Source of the DNA: Microvenator marinus
Lineage (GTDB): Bacteria > Myxococcota_A > Bradymonadia > Bradymonadales > Bradymonadaceae
DNA: 64,000 bases
Reading direction: 5' to 3'
NCBI RefSeq assembly: GCF_007993755.1
Contig: NZ_CP042467.1
Span: forward strand, 3,682,001 to 3,746,000
The notes beneath the pieces were generated by a model. That model saw nothing but the letters and a program-made list of their open reading frames with translations, had not been told where the DNA came from and ran no database searches. Shown in pieces: positions 41,463 through 51,033 of this stretch; the stretch's first letter is position 1; each line of letters opens with the position of its first letter. Position numbers and translations under genes: made by a program.

Positions 41463-43640
41463 ATGCGCGGGTTGATTCTTCTCTTGATTTTGTTGGGGCT
41501 GGGCTGTGGGACCGACCCAGGTGCGGTCAACGCGCCGCCCACGCTTGAGCTCGATGTGAGCGGTGAGGTGAGCTACGAGCTTGGCGATATCATCCGCATT
41601 ACGATGTCGGGTGAGGACCCCGAACAGGGACCCGTGACGTTCAGTGTTGAGAACCTTCCCGACCGCGCCCTTGTTCAGTCTTCGGGTTCCTTTGCCGTGA
41701 TGACCTGGGACCCGGTGGCGAGCGACGTCACTCCAGATGGCCAGCCGCTCTCGGCTGTGTTTGTGGCCACAGATGAATTCGGTGCGCGCACCGAACGTGT
41801 GGTTCGAATCAATATTCGTTCGGGCAGCGGTGCTCCTCGATTCACGAACTCGAATTCGGTTCTACACAATGCAGGAAGTGGTCCGGTGGTCTTTGACGTG
41901 ACGATCCGCGATGACGATAGCTCGGGTGTTTCCATCGCGATGCCGAGCGGTTTTGCGCCAGCTGGCGCGGAGCTTACGTCTACGGGGCCGTTCAGCGCCC
42001 GATTCGGATGGGAGCCTAGTGCCGAGCAGCTCGAGCGCCGCGTGCACACGGTGCGCTTTATCGCCAACGACTCGCAAAACGATCCCGTAGAACAAACCGT
42101 TTCTATCATCCTAAAGAAGGAGACGCAGAACACCACCGAGCCGCGTGAGCTTGACGCCACATGTCGCTTTGAAAGCGCGGTGGAGTACCAGAGCCTCGCC
42201 GCGCAGTTCGGCGCTTCAGATTACGCCATCAAAGCCAGTATCACCGCGTCTGGTCGCGAGGCTGGCTACGATCGACTGGTCCTCAACTGGACTACAGAAG
42301 ACGTGTGGAATGATTGGTCTCTACCCTGGCAAAGTTCCGAAATGATGCCAGCGGGCGAAGACTTTGTGGGTGTGATCCCAAACCCTGTGCTCACCGAAGG
42401 AAGCCAGGAGATCTACTACGAGATTTGCGCCATCAATGACGACGCCGAAGAAGGCGACCAGAGCGCCTATCTGTGCGGTCCAACGAGCCTTTTCGATAGC
42501 TTCATCGTCTATCCGCCAGGCACCGACGCCTGTGATTCCTTTGCGCCCTTCAACACTACCATCGACCTCGCGAGGAACCTCGGAGGTGATTGGGAGCTCG
42601 AGCGCATTTGCGCGGGTGAGACGCTTTTCTACGAAATCACGCTCGGGACAGGGCAGGAATCCACGCTCTACCTCGTTTACCCGCTCAGCGCGGCGCCCAC
42701 CGTGCAGGTCTACGATGTGAACCGGACGCTCTTGCCCGCACCAACGCCCGCCACGTGTGGCGGGTTTACAGACATTTTTCTCACAAATCCTGGGGCTTCC
42801 ACCAAGTTCTATATCGAGATTCAGGCCAATGAGAATGCGGCGAATATCCCGTTCCAGATCGTGGCCGAAACGCGCGATATGATGAACCCCACGGAATGCC
42901 TCGATGCGCAGTACGAGCCGAACGACTCGCTTATGACGGCCACGCCAATTACCACCGCATCGGCCTCGTTTACTGGGCTCGAAATCTGTCGGTCGGACGA
43001 CCTCGATGTCTATTCGTTTCAGGCCGACGCAGGAGAGTTGATCAACGTGGATTTGGCGTTCTCCCACGAGATTGGGGATATCGACCTAAAACTCTTCAGG
43101 CCTTCGCAGACGAGCATCGGAAAGATTGCGCCCTCGGCCGCATGGAGCGTAGGTGTGAGCGACGAGGAGTCTATCGAATACGTGACTACCGAAGCCGGGA
43201 TGCACCATATTTTGGTCTACTCAAACCGCCCGAATCGCTATTCGATGACCTTTGAGCGCTCGGATGCCTCTGGCGTTTGTGTGGACACAGATGGCGGTGG
43301 AATTGGCACGAATGACACGCAGGGAGATGCCGAGTTCATTGCCGACGGGCTGAGCGAAGGACTGAAGGTTTGCGCGGCGGCCGAAGATTGGTTCTCTTTC
43401 CCTGTGATTGACTACAACACCGAGACCTTTGAGATTGAGGTCGCGGCCACCGAAGGCGCGCCCAGCGATTTGACCGTGGAGGTCTGGGACACGTTTGGGC
43501 GTCTCGGGACTGCCGTAGAGAGCGGTGGTGCGCTCAAGTTCACGCTCTTCCCACTCAACAACGAAGAACACTATATCCGCGTGCTATCCGGCGGAGCGGT
43601 CACGTATTCGTTGGAGCTGACGGTTCTTTTTGGGATCTAA
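41463..43640 (+). CDS. lipoprotein with Ig/cadherin-like and PPC-like domains (paralogue 2)
   Basis: A 725-residue predicted lipoprotein (lipobox LGLGC, Cys15) that is collinear with the preceding gene: PPTLELDVSGEVSYELGD, then EQLERRVHTVRFIAND versus EQLKKRVHSINFVADD in the first copy, then YEICAINDDAEEGD versus YTICAIDVDSSDSE. PPC-like parts are EPNDSLMTATPITTASA and EAGMHHILVYSN. This is a tandem duplication with considerable divergence. GTG 41457 is also in frame, but ATG 41463 gives the usual short basic N-region. The two genes are almost certainly cotranscribed. The 3' end overlaps the convergent ABC ATPase gene by 4 bp. The role on the surface is unknown. Confidence 0.85.
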   Translation: MRGLILLLILLGLGCGTDPGAVNAPPTLELDVSGEVSYELGDIIRITMSGEDPEQGPVTFSVENLPDRALVQSSGSFAVMTWDPVASDVTPDGQPLSAVFVATDEFGARTERVVRINIRSGSGAPRFTNSNSVLHNAGSGPVVFDVTIRDDDSSGVSIAMPSGFAPAGAELTSTGPFSARFGWEPSAEQLERRVHTVRFIANDSQNDPVEQTVSIILKKETQNTTEPRELDATCRFESAVEYQSLAAQFGASDYAIKASITASGREAGYDRLVLNWTTEDVWNDWSLPWQSSEMMPAGEDFVGVIPNPVLTEGSQEIYYEICAINDDAEEGDQSAYLCGPTSLFDSFIVYPPGTDACDSFAPFNTTIDLARNLGGDWELERICAGETLFYEITLGTGQESTLYLVYPLSAAPTVQVYDVNRTLLPAPTPATCGGFTDIFLTNPGASTKFYIEIQANENAANIPFQIVAETRDMMNPTECLDAQYEPNDSLMTATPITTASASFTGLEICRSDDLDVYSFQADAGELINVDLAFSHEIGDIDLKLFRPSQTSIGKIAPSAAWSVGVSDEESIEYVTTEAGMHHILVYSNRPNRYSMTFERSDASGVCVDTDGGGIGTNDTQGDAEFIADGLSEGLKVCAAAEDWFSFPVIDYNTETFEIEVAATEGAPSDLTVEVWDTFGRLGTAVESGGALKFTLFPLNNEEHYIRVLSGGAVTYSLELTVLFGI

Positions 43641-44350
43641 GCCAAGACGTTGTAGATCTCGATAAAATCATCGACTTTAAAGTGGGTTTTGATTTGGTCC
43701 GGTGGGCCAAAAAACGCGAGCTTCCCCTTATTTACCACGCATAGTTTGTCGTAAAGACTCAAGGACGACATGATATGGGTGGTCACGATCACCATATGGC
43801 CGTCGTCGGCGAGCTTCCGGAAGTTCTCGGTGAGCGAGCGCTCAAGCGCGGGATCGAGTCCGCTCGTGGGCTCGTCTGCGAAGAGCATTCGCGGCTTGGA
43901 GAGGAGCTCAACACCAACGCTTACCCGTTTTCGTTGGCCGCCCGAAAGCGACGAGACGCGGGTGTCTTTGGACTCCGTAAGCCCCAGAATCCGCATCACC
44001 ATATTGACCCTCGCGATCCTCGCCTCGGGCTCTAGGTCTGGCAGCCGAAGCTCGGCGGCGTAGCCCAACGTGCGCTCAACGCGAAGTGCCGCGGGAACGA
44101 TATCGTCCTGAGGGACAAAGCCGATATCACTCTTGAAGGTCTCGAAATTTTCGTAGAAGTCTTTGCCGTCGAGTGTGACGCGCCCGGCGGTGGCGGGCCT
44201 AAAGCCGTTCAGGGCCATGAGCAGCGTGGATTTTCCGGAACCGGATGGTCCCAGAATACCTATCATCTCGCCGTCGCTTGCCTGGAAATCCACACCACTG
44301 AGAATGGTCTTTCCTCCGCGCTCAACTGTGAGTTTTCGGGCGGTTAGCAT
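43637..44350 (-). CDS. ABC transporter ATP-binding protein, ABCG-like, without adjacent permease
   Basis: A 237-residue ATPase with Walker A GPSGSGKST (34-42), Q-loop GFVPQDDIV, signature LSGGQRKRVSVG, Walker B MLFADEPTSGLDP and switch TTHIMSS. The signature LSGGQRKR and the Q-loop Q-D-D are typical of ABCG/White-type ATPases. Unlike those, it has no fused membrane domain, and no permease is encoded beside it. It is the third gene of an operon with a TPR protein and a VWA-type lipoprotein. It may energise a transport or complex-release step, with the membrane part encoded elsewhere. Confidence 0.92.
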   Translation of the reverse strand: MLTARKLTVERGGKTILSGVDFQASDGEMIGILGPSGSGKSTLLMALNGFRPATAGRVTLDGKDFYENFETFKSDIGFVPQDDIVPAALRVERTLGYAAELRLPDLEPEARIARVNMVMRILGLTESKDTRVSSLSGGQRKRVSVGVELLSKPRMLFADEPTSGLDPALERSLTENFRKLADDGHMVIVTTHIMSSLSLYDKLCVVNKGKLAFFGPPDQIKTHFKVDDFIEIYNVLA

Positions 44351-44353
44351 CTA

Positions 44354-45463
44354 TTACTCAACACAGTACTCCACGTCGATTCGCCGAGCTCCAGCACCCA
44401 CCAGCGCAGACGTCTGAAACTCCAAGAGCCCGTTCTCGCACTCGTCAGTCGCACCGAGGTACACAAAGCCCGCCGCACCGAGCCGAATCGGCGTAAGCTC
44501 TTCGTCTTCGTCCACCGCGCTCACTGCCAAAGGCTCATGCGCCATGGGTCGCTCGGAGCAAAGGCTCAAGGTCTTAGCCACGCCCAGCCGCTCGGTCACG
44601 GTGTTCAAAGTGGGGCCAAAATCCTCCACACAAACACTCGTAAAGAAGCCCTGGTCACCCATCAAAATCGACATGTCCGATAGCCGGTTAGCCCCATAGG
44701 CCGAACCCACGCTCGCGTTGCAAACGGGGCGAATCTCATCGGTTTCCGAGTCAGAAGGAGGGCCCGAGATCGCCACAAAAGCCACACCCTCAGGGGTCGA
44801 CTTTGCGTCCCTAAAGGTCTGGGCAAATTCTTCCAGATCCAGAAGTCCCTCGCGTGCGCCGTAGCACTCTTCCCGTGCCGAGCCCGCGTTGGTAAGCATG
44901 CCACCGTGCGAACAATCATCTTCATTCGAGAGCACGAGAATCAAGAGACGGGCGTCTTCGCGAATGAAGGTATCGCCTGCGATATCCGACTCGAGCACGG
45001 TCCGAACTTTTTGCAGCGATTGCTGAAACGGGTCACCGCTTGAGCCCTGAGCCACGTTACACGCGAGGATTCGCGCCCAGTTCGGGCTCGAGCTTTTGAC
45101 CACCTGAGTGGTATTTCCGGTACAACCTTCGGCACTATCACCAGCGGGCGCAAGTGGCCTTCCGTCCAGGTCGGTGGTGGTGACTGCCGCCCAGACGTCC
45201 AGACCCCGCGCCTTCAAGTCCTCAAGCCAGGGCTGTGCTGCTTGCGCGAACTTGTCCTGCATACGCTCCACATCACCCGAACTATCCACCACAATCAGGA
45301 CGTCCAACTTCTCAGGACGTTCATACGCATCAAAGGACTGCTCCGCCCGATTCCCTGCGCGGCACTCGCCAGGCAATAGAGGGTCCGGGTTAAAGGCGGG
45401 ATTGGGCTCGGTGCAGCCGAGCAGGCCGAAGGCGGCCAAACTGAGGAAGATTGAGTTTTTCAT
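44354..45463 (-). CDS. VWA-like lipoprotein
   Basis: A 369-residue predicted lipoprotein (lipobox GLLGC, Cys17). Residues about 55-300 look like a von Willebrand A domain: LDVLIVVDSSGDVERMQDKF is the first strand and MIDAS region, with Asp-Ser-Ser-Gly-Asp in place of DxSxS. Later come LLILVLSNEDDCS and FVAISGPPSD. Four or more cysteines suggest disulfides. The MIDAS motif is degenerate, so metal binding is not certain. It overlaps the TPR gene upstream by 4 bp (ATGA) and the ABC ATPase follows after 3 bp, so the three are one operon. Confidence 0.82.
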   Translation of the reverse strand: MKNSIFLSLAAFGLLGCTEPNPAFNPDPLLPGECRAGNRAEQSFDAYERPEKLDVLIVVDSSGDVERMQDKFAQAAQPWLEDLKARGLDVWAAVTTTDLDGRPLAPAGDSAEGCTGNTTQVVKSSSPNWARILACNVAQGSSGDPFQQSLQKVRTVLESDIAGDTFIREDARLLILVLSNEDDCSHGGMLTNAGSAREECYGAREGLLDLEEFAQTFRDAKSTPEGVAFVAISGPPSDSETDEIRPVCNASVGSAYGANRLSDMSILMGDQGFFTSVCVEDFGPTLNTVTERLGVAKTLSLCSERPMAHEPLAVSAVDEDEELTPIRLGAAGFVYLGATDECENGLLEFQTSALVGAGARRIDVEYCVE

Positions 45464-46989
45464 GCGGCTTTTGACTCCAATTGGCTCAGCTCTTTTCTCC
45501 CTTCGAGCACTGCGACCATCATTTCTAACACATCTCGCGCGCCTGACTCTAGCCCCGTCGCAAGGCGTTCAATCTCTTCGAAATCCCATTCGATCGGGAT
45601 GAGCTCCGGCATCTCCTTGATGGCAGCGATAAACTCATGAAGCCTATCTTTCGTGCCGTCTTCCTTTCGACGAAGCGCGAGCGCGAGATATTCGAAGAGC
45701 GGTCGAATCGCCTCCCATCGAGGGTCCAATGTAGCGACCTTGCCCACAAACCCAAGCACGTGGTCAGCACCGCCGAAACGCATGAGGTCACGCGTGAACT
45801 CAAACGCGCTCGTGGCGTCGAACTCCGGCTGAGAGTGCGCCTGTTCGGCCATCTGCAAGGCTTCGCTGACTTCGGATTTCCTGAGAAGGACCATGGCCAA
45901 CGAGCTCAGATAGCGCGGGTCATCAGGGTCGATGGTGATCGCAGTCCTGAACGTGGCCTCGGCGTCTTTCGTGTGGTTCATCGCGAGCTGGATGACGCCT
46001 AAGTTATAGACGCTATCTGGGTTTTCCGGATCCATCAGAATGGCGCGCTTGGCGAGGGTTTCGGCGAGTTCAACATCACCGAGCTCGAATGCCGCGGCTA
46101 CCATGCCGTTGACCGCTTCCGGGTCTTCCGGATTGATCAAGGCAGCCTTTTCGTAGTGGCGGCGGGCAGCTTCCATATCGCCGAGTTCCATCAAGAGGTG
46201 TGCGCAGTTCAGCCAGTGCTCGGCTTCGTCGGGCTCGAGCTTTCGCGCCTTATCAAAGGCTTTGAGGGCCTCGTGAAGCTCGCCGGCCTCGCTCAATGCC
46301 ACGCCGTAAAATAGCCAAAGTCGAGGGTTTTCCTCGTCGAACTTGAGTACGCGCTTATAGGCATCAGCCGCGTACTTGAACTCTTCGACCTCCATCCAAG
46401 ACTCCGCGGCCAAGAACCAATGTTCGGGGTCCTCTGGGTCGAAGTCGGCGGCCCGTTCGTACATGGCGGCGGCTTCCTCGGCGCGTCCAGAAGCGCCCAA
46501 AAGGAGCGCAGCCTTGCTCGCGACTTCGGCATCCGTGCTCCCCTGATCGAGCGCCTTCATGTACATCTCAAACGCGCGCAGCTCCTCGCCGGCATCCATA
46601 AAGAGGTCGCCTAGATAGGCCAGGTGCCTCGTGTCTTGGAAGACCACGTGGCTCATGCCCTCCATGAGCGCACGCGCGGCCTCATCGTCACCCTTAGCCA
46701 ACAAGGCGTCGATCTGCGCAAGCTGAGTTGTGGGCTCGTGACCGTGGAATTCCGCGACCTTGCGCAGAATGTTCATCGCCTCTTCGGTCAGGTCGCGAGA
46801 GATCAAGATCAGCGCGTAGGTCAGGGCTGAATCCAAGTCTTTTGGGCCCTTTTTGGCGTATTCTTCGTTCGCCTCTTTGAGGGCGACCGATACATCGTCT
46901 TTGCGAAGTGCGCGGTACGTCGAGGTTTTGAGGGACTCCAGACCGTTGGAGAGTAAAGCAGCGAGGGAGTTTTGAAGCGTGTCATTCAT
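45460..46989 (-). CDS. TPR-repeat protein, cytoplasmic
   Basis: About 509 residues from ATG 46989; the frame extends upstream, but only weak starts exist there. There is no signal peptide. At least nine tetratricopeptide units are visible, in the pattern EHWFLAAESWMEVEEFKYA, DEAEHWLNCAHLLMELGDME, DPENPDSVYNLGVIQLAMNH. TPR solenoids mediate protein contacts. It is the first gene in the operon with the VWA lipoprotein and ABC ATPase. It lies back to back with the Ser/Thr kinase gene at 47241. The TPR call is solid; the partner is unknown. Confidence 0.88.
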   Translation of the reverse strand: MNDTLQNSLAALLSNGLESLKTSTYRALRKDDVSVALKEANEEYAKKGPKDLDSALTYALILISRDLTEEAMNILRKVAEFHGHEPTTQLAQIDALLAKGDDEAARALMEGMSHVVFQDTRHLAYLGDLFMDAGEELRAFEMYMKALDQGSTDAEVASKAALLLGASGRAEEAAAMYERAADFDPEDPEHWFLAAESWMEVEEFKYAADAYKRVLKFDEENPRLWLFYGVALSEAGELHEALKAFDKARKLEPDEAEHWLNCAHLLMELGDMEAARRHYEKAALINPEDPEAVNGMVAAAFELGDVELAETLAKRAILMDPENPDSVYNLGVIQLAMNHTKDAEATFRTAITIDPDDPRYLSSLAMVLLRKSEVSEALQMAEQAHSQPEFDATSAFEFTRDLMRFGGADHVLGFVGKVATLDPRWEAIRPLFEYLALALRRKEDGTKDRLHEFIAAIKEMPELIPIEWDFEEIERLATGLESGARDVLEMMVAVLEGRKELSQLESKAA

Positions 46990-47240
46990 GGCGGCTAAAG
47001 ACCACAAAGTGCCGCGAAAGTCTAGCGAAGCCGGAGACGCCGAAAAAAGTTAAAATGTTACAATAACAACTTAAGATGCCAATCCCGTTGAAAAATAGCG
47101 CAAATTGGACGAGGTGGTTTATCGGTGCGTATTTTGTGATAGTCTTTGGGCGAAAAAATTCTTGTCGATCGTCTAAAGCCGTGTTTTTCTGTTGGAGAAG
47201 CTCGGTCCTTGAAATTGTTTGGTAGTAAGAGAGCCTCTGC

Positions 47241-49586
47241 GTGGTCGAACACAGTCGGAATTTAGCTTGGTCGACATTTGGTCGGTATGCCCTACTCGAG
47301 CGCATTGGCGCTGGGGGTATGGCTGAGATCTATCGTGCCAAGACCTTCGGTGCGGCGGGGTTTGAGAAGGAATTCGCGATCAAGATGATTTTGCCCAACC
47401 TTGTCGACGACAAGGAGTTTGTGGCCATGTTCATCAACGAGGCGAAGATTGCGGTGTCGCTCTACCACGCGAATATCGTGCAGGTCTTCGACTTGGGCGA
47501 GCTCGACTCGCAGTACTACATCGCGATGGAGTTCGTACACGGGAAGGACTTGCTCGACGTGCTCGCAAGCTGTGCGCAACACGAAATGAAGATCCCGCTG
47601 AACCTCGTGATGTTCATCACGATGGAGTTCTTGAAGGGTCTCGACTTCGCGCATCGCGCCAAAGACGCGTACGGCGAGGACTTGAATATCATCCACCGCG
47701 ACGTGAGCCCCTCAAACGTGCTGATTTCGTACTCCGGAGACGTCAAGATCGGAGACTTCGGGGTGGCAAAGGCCGCCATCCAGCGCACGCTCACCGAGTC
47801 CGGAACGCTCAAAGGTAAGGTCGGATATATGTCGCCCGAGCAGGTCGTGGGCGATGAGATCGACCATCGGAGCGACGTCTTCTCGGCGGGTATCGTATTC
47901 TTCGAGGCCCTGAGTATGTCTCGGCTTTTTGTCGGAAATTCAGATCTCGACGTGATGCTCCGGGTACGCGATGCGGATATTGAGGCGAGCCTGAAGAAGG
48001 CGGGCCCGATGCCTCAAGCCCTTGAAGAGATTGTGCGTAAGGCGCTCACAAAACACCGTGAGGAGCGTTTTCAGACCGCCGGTGAGTTCTATCAAGCCCT
48101 TCAGGACTTCTGTTACTCACACCGCATCAAGGTCTCCGGAAACGACCTCTCGAACTTCATGCGCCGGCTTTTTGCCGACGAGATCGAGAAAGAGAAGAAG
48201 CGTCGCAAATCCGAGGAAGAATCAGGGCGAAAGCAAGTCGCCCGCGCTCAGGTCGCGCAGGTCGCCGAGCAAGACCGATTCACGCCGCCGCCAAATCATT
48301 CAACGCCTAAAAGGCAGAGTCGCAAGCCTGACACCGACGATTTGGAAGACCTCGCCGCCGCCGTGGCCGAGCCAGCCAGGGCTCCAGAGACACAGGCGCC
48401 CGCGCAGCCAAAGTACCGGTACCGAGACGATGGCGGCCTAATTTTTGGCCCGATGTCCGAGTCTGAACTCTTAAAGCTCGTCAAGGAGCGGCCACCTACC
48501 GTTAAGGACCGAATCTCTATCGATGGCGGTGAGTGGATTGCGCCCGCAGAGATGGAGATCCTGGCACCGCATGTCAGGAGTCCAGTCAACAAGGCTGCCC
48601 GCTCTGTGCCAGTAGGGGCTGGTGTCTATAAGCCACGCACAGCGCAGGCAAAACAACTTGGAGATGAAGATACTCAGCGCGACAATAGCAACAATTCTAT
48701 CGCGCAGCTCTTGAACTCTTCGCCAGAAACCTCGGATATTTCTGAGATTGGTGCAGGTTCAAGCCCCATGCTCGACGTACCCGATGCGCCAGACCTGCAA
48801 ACGTCTGAGGAAGCCAAACGGGTTATCTCCGAGATGCGCAAGCAATACGCGAGCTACGAGGGCGAGTTTGACTCCACGTCTTTTGCTCGAATCTTCGCGC
48901 GGTTGCATCGAAACAAGGCGACTGGCCGGTTGCACGTCACGCATAATGACGTAGAAAAATCGATCTACTTCGAATCCGGTGAACCGGTTTTGGTTGATTC
49001 GAACCAGGAGACCGAATTGCTCGGATTCTTCCTGCTTTCCAGGCGCATTATCACTCAAGCTCAGCTCGAAGAAGGGCTCGCCCGTCTCAGTGAGTGGGGT
49101 GGGCGCCTCGGAGACGCTCTCGTGGCGATTGGGGCCATTCCAGCACATGAAATCTTCAGGCACCTCTCGGACCAGATGCGTGAGAAGATTCTGGATATCT
49201 TCACGTGGCCCGAGGGTTATTGGGGATATTATGAGAACCAACAGCCCGATACGCACGGCTATCCGCTCGGGATCGATGCGTACTCTACCGTGGCGGATGG
49301 TTGCCTTGAGCGCATGCCGGTAACGCTATTGCGTGAGCTCTATCACCGCCGCATGAACACTGCGCTTCACGTGCGTGACGCATCGCCGGTTGACCTCGAT
49401 AAGCTGAGGTTACCCACCAAAGCGATGCGCGTGATCAATATGTTTGAATCCGGGCAACATCTGCAGGGGCTGTGCTCCAAGCTGCCCGAGAATCAACACG
49501 AACTCGTCCTGCGCGTGGTGTATCTGCTTCATCAGGTCGAGCATCTGACCTTTGAGGATACCGAGTCTCAGGAACTTCCCAAGTGA
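47241..49586 (+). CDS. Ser/Thr protein kinase with GYF-like and DUF4388 domains
   Basis: A 781-residue soluble kinase with GTG start. The kinase domain (about 15-290) has the Gly-loop IGAGGMAEIYRA, Lys48 in FAIKMIL, HRDVSPSNVL (Asp154) and GDFGVAK, all complete. A basic/charged linker (about 310-385) precedes a GYF_2-like module near residues 390-440 (YRDDGGLIFGPMSESELLKL, then ISIDGGEWI). The C-terminal third holds a DUF4388-type domain (about 545-690: TGRLHVTHNDVEKSIYFE, GFFLLSRRIIT), found in PatA-like regulators of myxobacteria and cyanobacteria. The substrate is unknown. The stop overlaps the next gene (GTGA), so a membrane protein is coupled to the kinase. Confidence 0.93.
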   Translation: MVEHSRNLAWSTFGRYALLERIGAGGMAEIYRAKTFGAAGFEKEFAIKMILPNLVDDKEFVAMFINEAKIAVSLYHANIVQVFDLGELDSQYYIAMEFVHGKDLLDVLASCAQHEMKIPLNLVMFITMEFLKGLDFAHRAKDAYGEDLNIIHRDVSPSNVLISYSGDVKIGDFGVAKAAIQRTLTESGTLKGKVGYMSPEQVVGDEIDHRSDVFSAGIVFFEALSMSRLFVGNSDLDVMLRVRDADIEASLKKAGPMPQALEEIVRKALTKHREERFQTAGEFYQALQDFCYSHRIKVSGNDLSNFMRRLFADEIEKEKKRRKSEEESGRKQVARAQVAQVAEQDRFTPPPNHSTPKRQSRKPDTDDLEDLAAAVAEPARAPETQAPAQPKYRYRDDGGLIFGPMSESELLKLVKERPPTVKDRISIDGGEWIAPAEMEILAPHVRSPVNKAARSVPVGAGVYKPRTAQAKQLGDEDTQRDNSNNSIAQLLNSSPETSDISEIGAGSSPMLDVPDAPDLQTSEEAKRVISEMRKQYASYEGEFDSTSFARIFARLHRNKATGRLHVTHNDVEKSIYFESGEPVLVDSNQETELLGFFLLSRRIITQAQLEEGLARLSEWGGRLGDALVAIGAIPAHEIFRHLSDQMREKILDIFTWPEGYWGYYENQQPDTHGYPLGIDAYSTVADGCLERMPVTLLRELYHRRMNTALHVRDASPVDLDKLRLPTKAMRVINMFESGQHLQGLCSKLPENQHELVLRVVYLLHQVEHLTFEDTESQELPK

Positions 49587-50023
49587 ATCAACCCTTGACC
49601 GTGGCGATGGCATTAGGCCTGACTTTGGCTCCGCTGGCGCCTCTGGCGGCTCAGGAAAAGCAAGAAGTATTTGGTCCCGAGCATCGCCGGCAAATCTACG
49701 AATCGAACAAGAAATCTCATGTCGCGGCCACTCTTTGGACTGCAGTCTTCCCGGGGCTCGGAAACTTCTACGCCGAGAACTACCTCATGGGGGGCATCTT
49801 TGGGATGGTCATGGTCTTCGGCACCACGATTTTTGCTTATGGCGTCGTGACCGACCAGTCGGACATCATGCTCTGGGGCGGCATCGGCATGGGCGGGGCC
49901 TATCTGGGCTCGGGGATCACCGCCAACCTGGCCGTGATGGATTTTAACGCCGAGCTGAGGCGCGGGCTTAAAGTGGGCGAGTTCGAGCCAGCGTCGGGTC
50001 CGGTCCTGAGCGTTCGGTTTTGA
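49583..50023 (+). CDS. small exported membrane protein, unknown function
   Basis: 146 residues with a signal peptide (ALGLTLAPLAPLAAQE) and two or three hydrophobic segments (FPGLGNFYAENYLMGGIF, MVFGTTIFAYGVV, GGAYLGSGI). The segment LFPGLGNFYAEN-like is reminiscent of TM2-type and related small envelope proteins with an FPGLG-x-FY pattern. GTG start overlapping the kinase stop indicates coupling. The next gene begins 2 bp after its stop. The role could be in the same pathway as the kinase, but this is not shown by the sequence. Confidence 0.72.
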   Translation: MNQPLTVAMALGLTLAPLAPLAAQEKQEVFGPEHRRQIYESNKKSHVAATLWTAVFPGLGNFYAENYLMGGIFGMVMVFGTTIFAYGVVTDQSDIMLWGGIGMGGAYLGSGITANLAVMDFNAELRRGLKVGEFEPASGPVLSVRF

Positions 50024-50025
50024 GC

Positions 50026-50991
50026 ATGCGTCAACGGCTTCATTACGAGTCGAATGGGCAGGGTTGGTTGCTTGAGCTCAAGCAGTTCTACGACCCGGAC
50101 ACCCTTAATCCTGCGCTAAATCCCGTGATCATGATTCCCGGCTACGCGATGAACACGTTCATCCTGAGCTACCACCCGACGAGGCCTTCGTTTGTGGAGT
50201 TCTTGGTGGAGAAGGGCTTTGAGGTTTGGACCGCAAACCTGCGCGGCCAAGGTGGCTCGAAGTCCACCGGTGGCAAACGAGATTACGGCTTCAAGGAGCT
50301 CTCGCTTGTGGATTTGCCGGCCGTCTTTGATTACGTGGCGCGTCATCAGCGGGCGGAGTTAAAGGCGCCACACGCGGTGGGCTGCAGTTTGGGGGCGACC
50401 TTCCTCTACACCTACCTCGCGCATCACGCGGATTCGCATGGGTTGGCGTCCTTGACGGCTATGGGAGGCCCGTTGCGTTGGGATTCGGCGCATCCCTTGG
50501 TTAAATTGGCCTTCAGGTCGCCTGGGTTGGCCGGAATTGTGGATGTGCGTGGCACACGACGTGCTGCACGTGCAATTCTTCCTCTGGCAAAGCGCATTCC
50601 AAAAGCGCTTGATATCTACATGAACACAGACTTCATCGATTTGAGCCGCGCCTCGGAATTGGTGAAAACTGTGGATGATCCCGTGCCCTACCTGAACAAG
50701 CAGATCGCGCACTGGGTCAACGCCAAAGACCTCAAGGTTGCGGGCCTCAACATCACCCAAGGGCTAGCGTCTGTAGACCTTCCCACGCTTTGTGTAATCG
50801 CAAATGCGGACGGCGTGGTGCCTCCGGCAGCCGCCTTATCGGTCAAAGACGCGATTGCTGGTCCTGTAGATATTCTGCGCGTAGGAGACGAGCGCAATTG
50901 GTTTGCGCACGCTGACCTCTTCATCAACAACGAAGCTCCAGAACGGGTCTTTGAGCCATTGAGCCAGTGGCTTGAGTTGCGCCGCAAGTAA
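50026..50991 (+). CDS. alpha/beta hydrolase
   Basis: A 321-residue hydrolase with the nucleophile elbow GCSLGATFL, an early oxyanion region MIPGYAMNTF, and FEVWTANLRGQGGS, a typical alpha/beta hydrolase strand and turn. The acid lies in IANADGVVPP and the catalytic His probably in NWFAHADLF. PhaC-like and lipase-like hydrolases share these features; substrate specificity is not visible. ATG 50026 follows the preceding stop by 2 bp, so it is the third gene of the kinase operon. A TTG at 50020 is a less likely alternative. Confidence 0.86.
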   Translation: MRQRLHYESNGQGWLLELKQFYDPDTLNPALNPVIMIPGYAMNTFILSYHPTRPSFVEFLVEKGFEVWTANLRGQGGSKSTGGKRDYGFKELSLVDLPAVFDYVARHQRAELKAPHAVGCSLGATFLYTYLAHHADSHGLASLTAMGGPLRWDSAHPLVKLAFRSPGLAGIVDVRGTRRAARAILPLAKRIPKALDIYMNTDFIDLSRASELVKTVDDPVPYLNKQIAHWVNAKDLKVAGLNITQGLASVDLPTLCVIANADGVVPPAAALSVKDAIAGPVDILRVGDERNWFAHADLFINNEAPERVFEPLSQWLELRRK

Positions 50992-51033
50992 TTGTACAAC
51001 GGGTTCTGGACGTCGCACCGTGGAGATTGAGAG

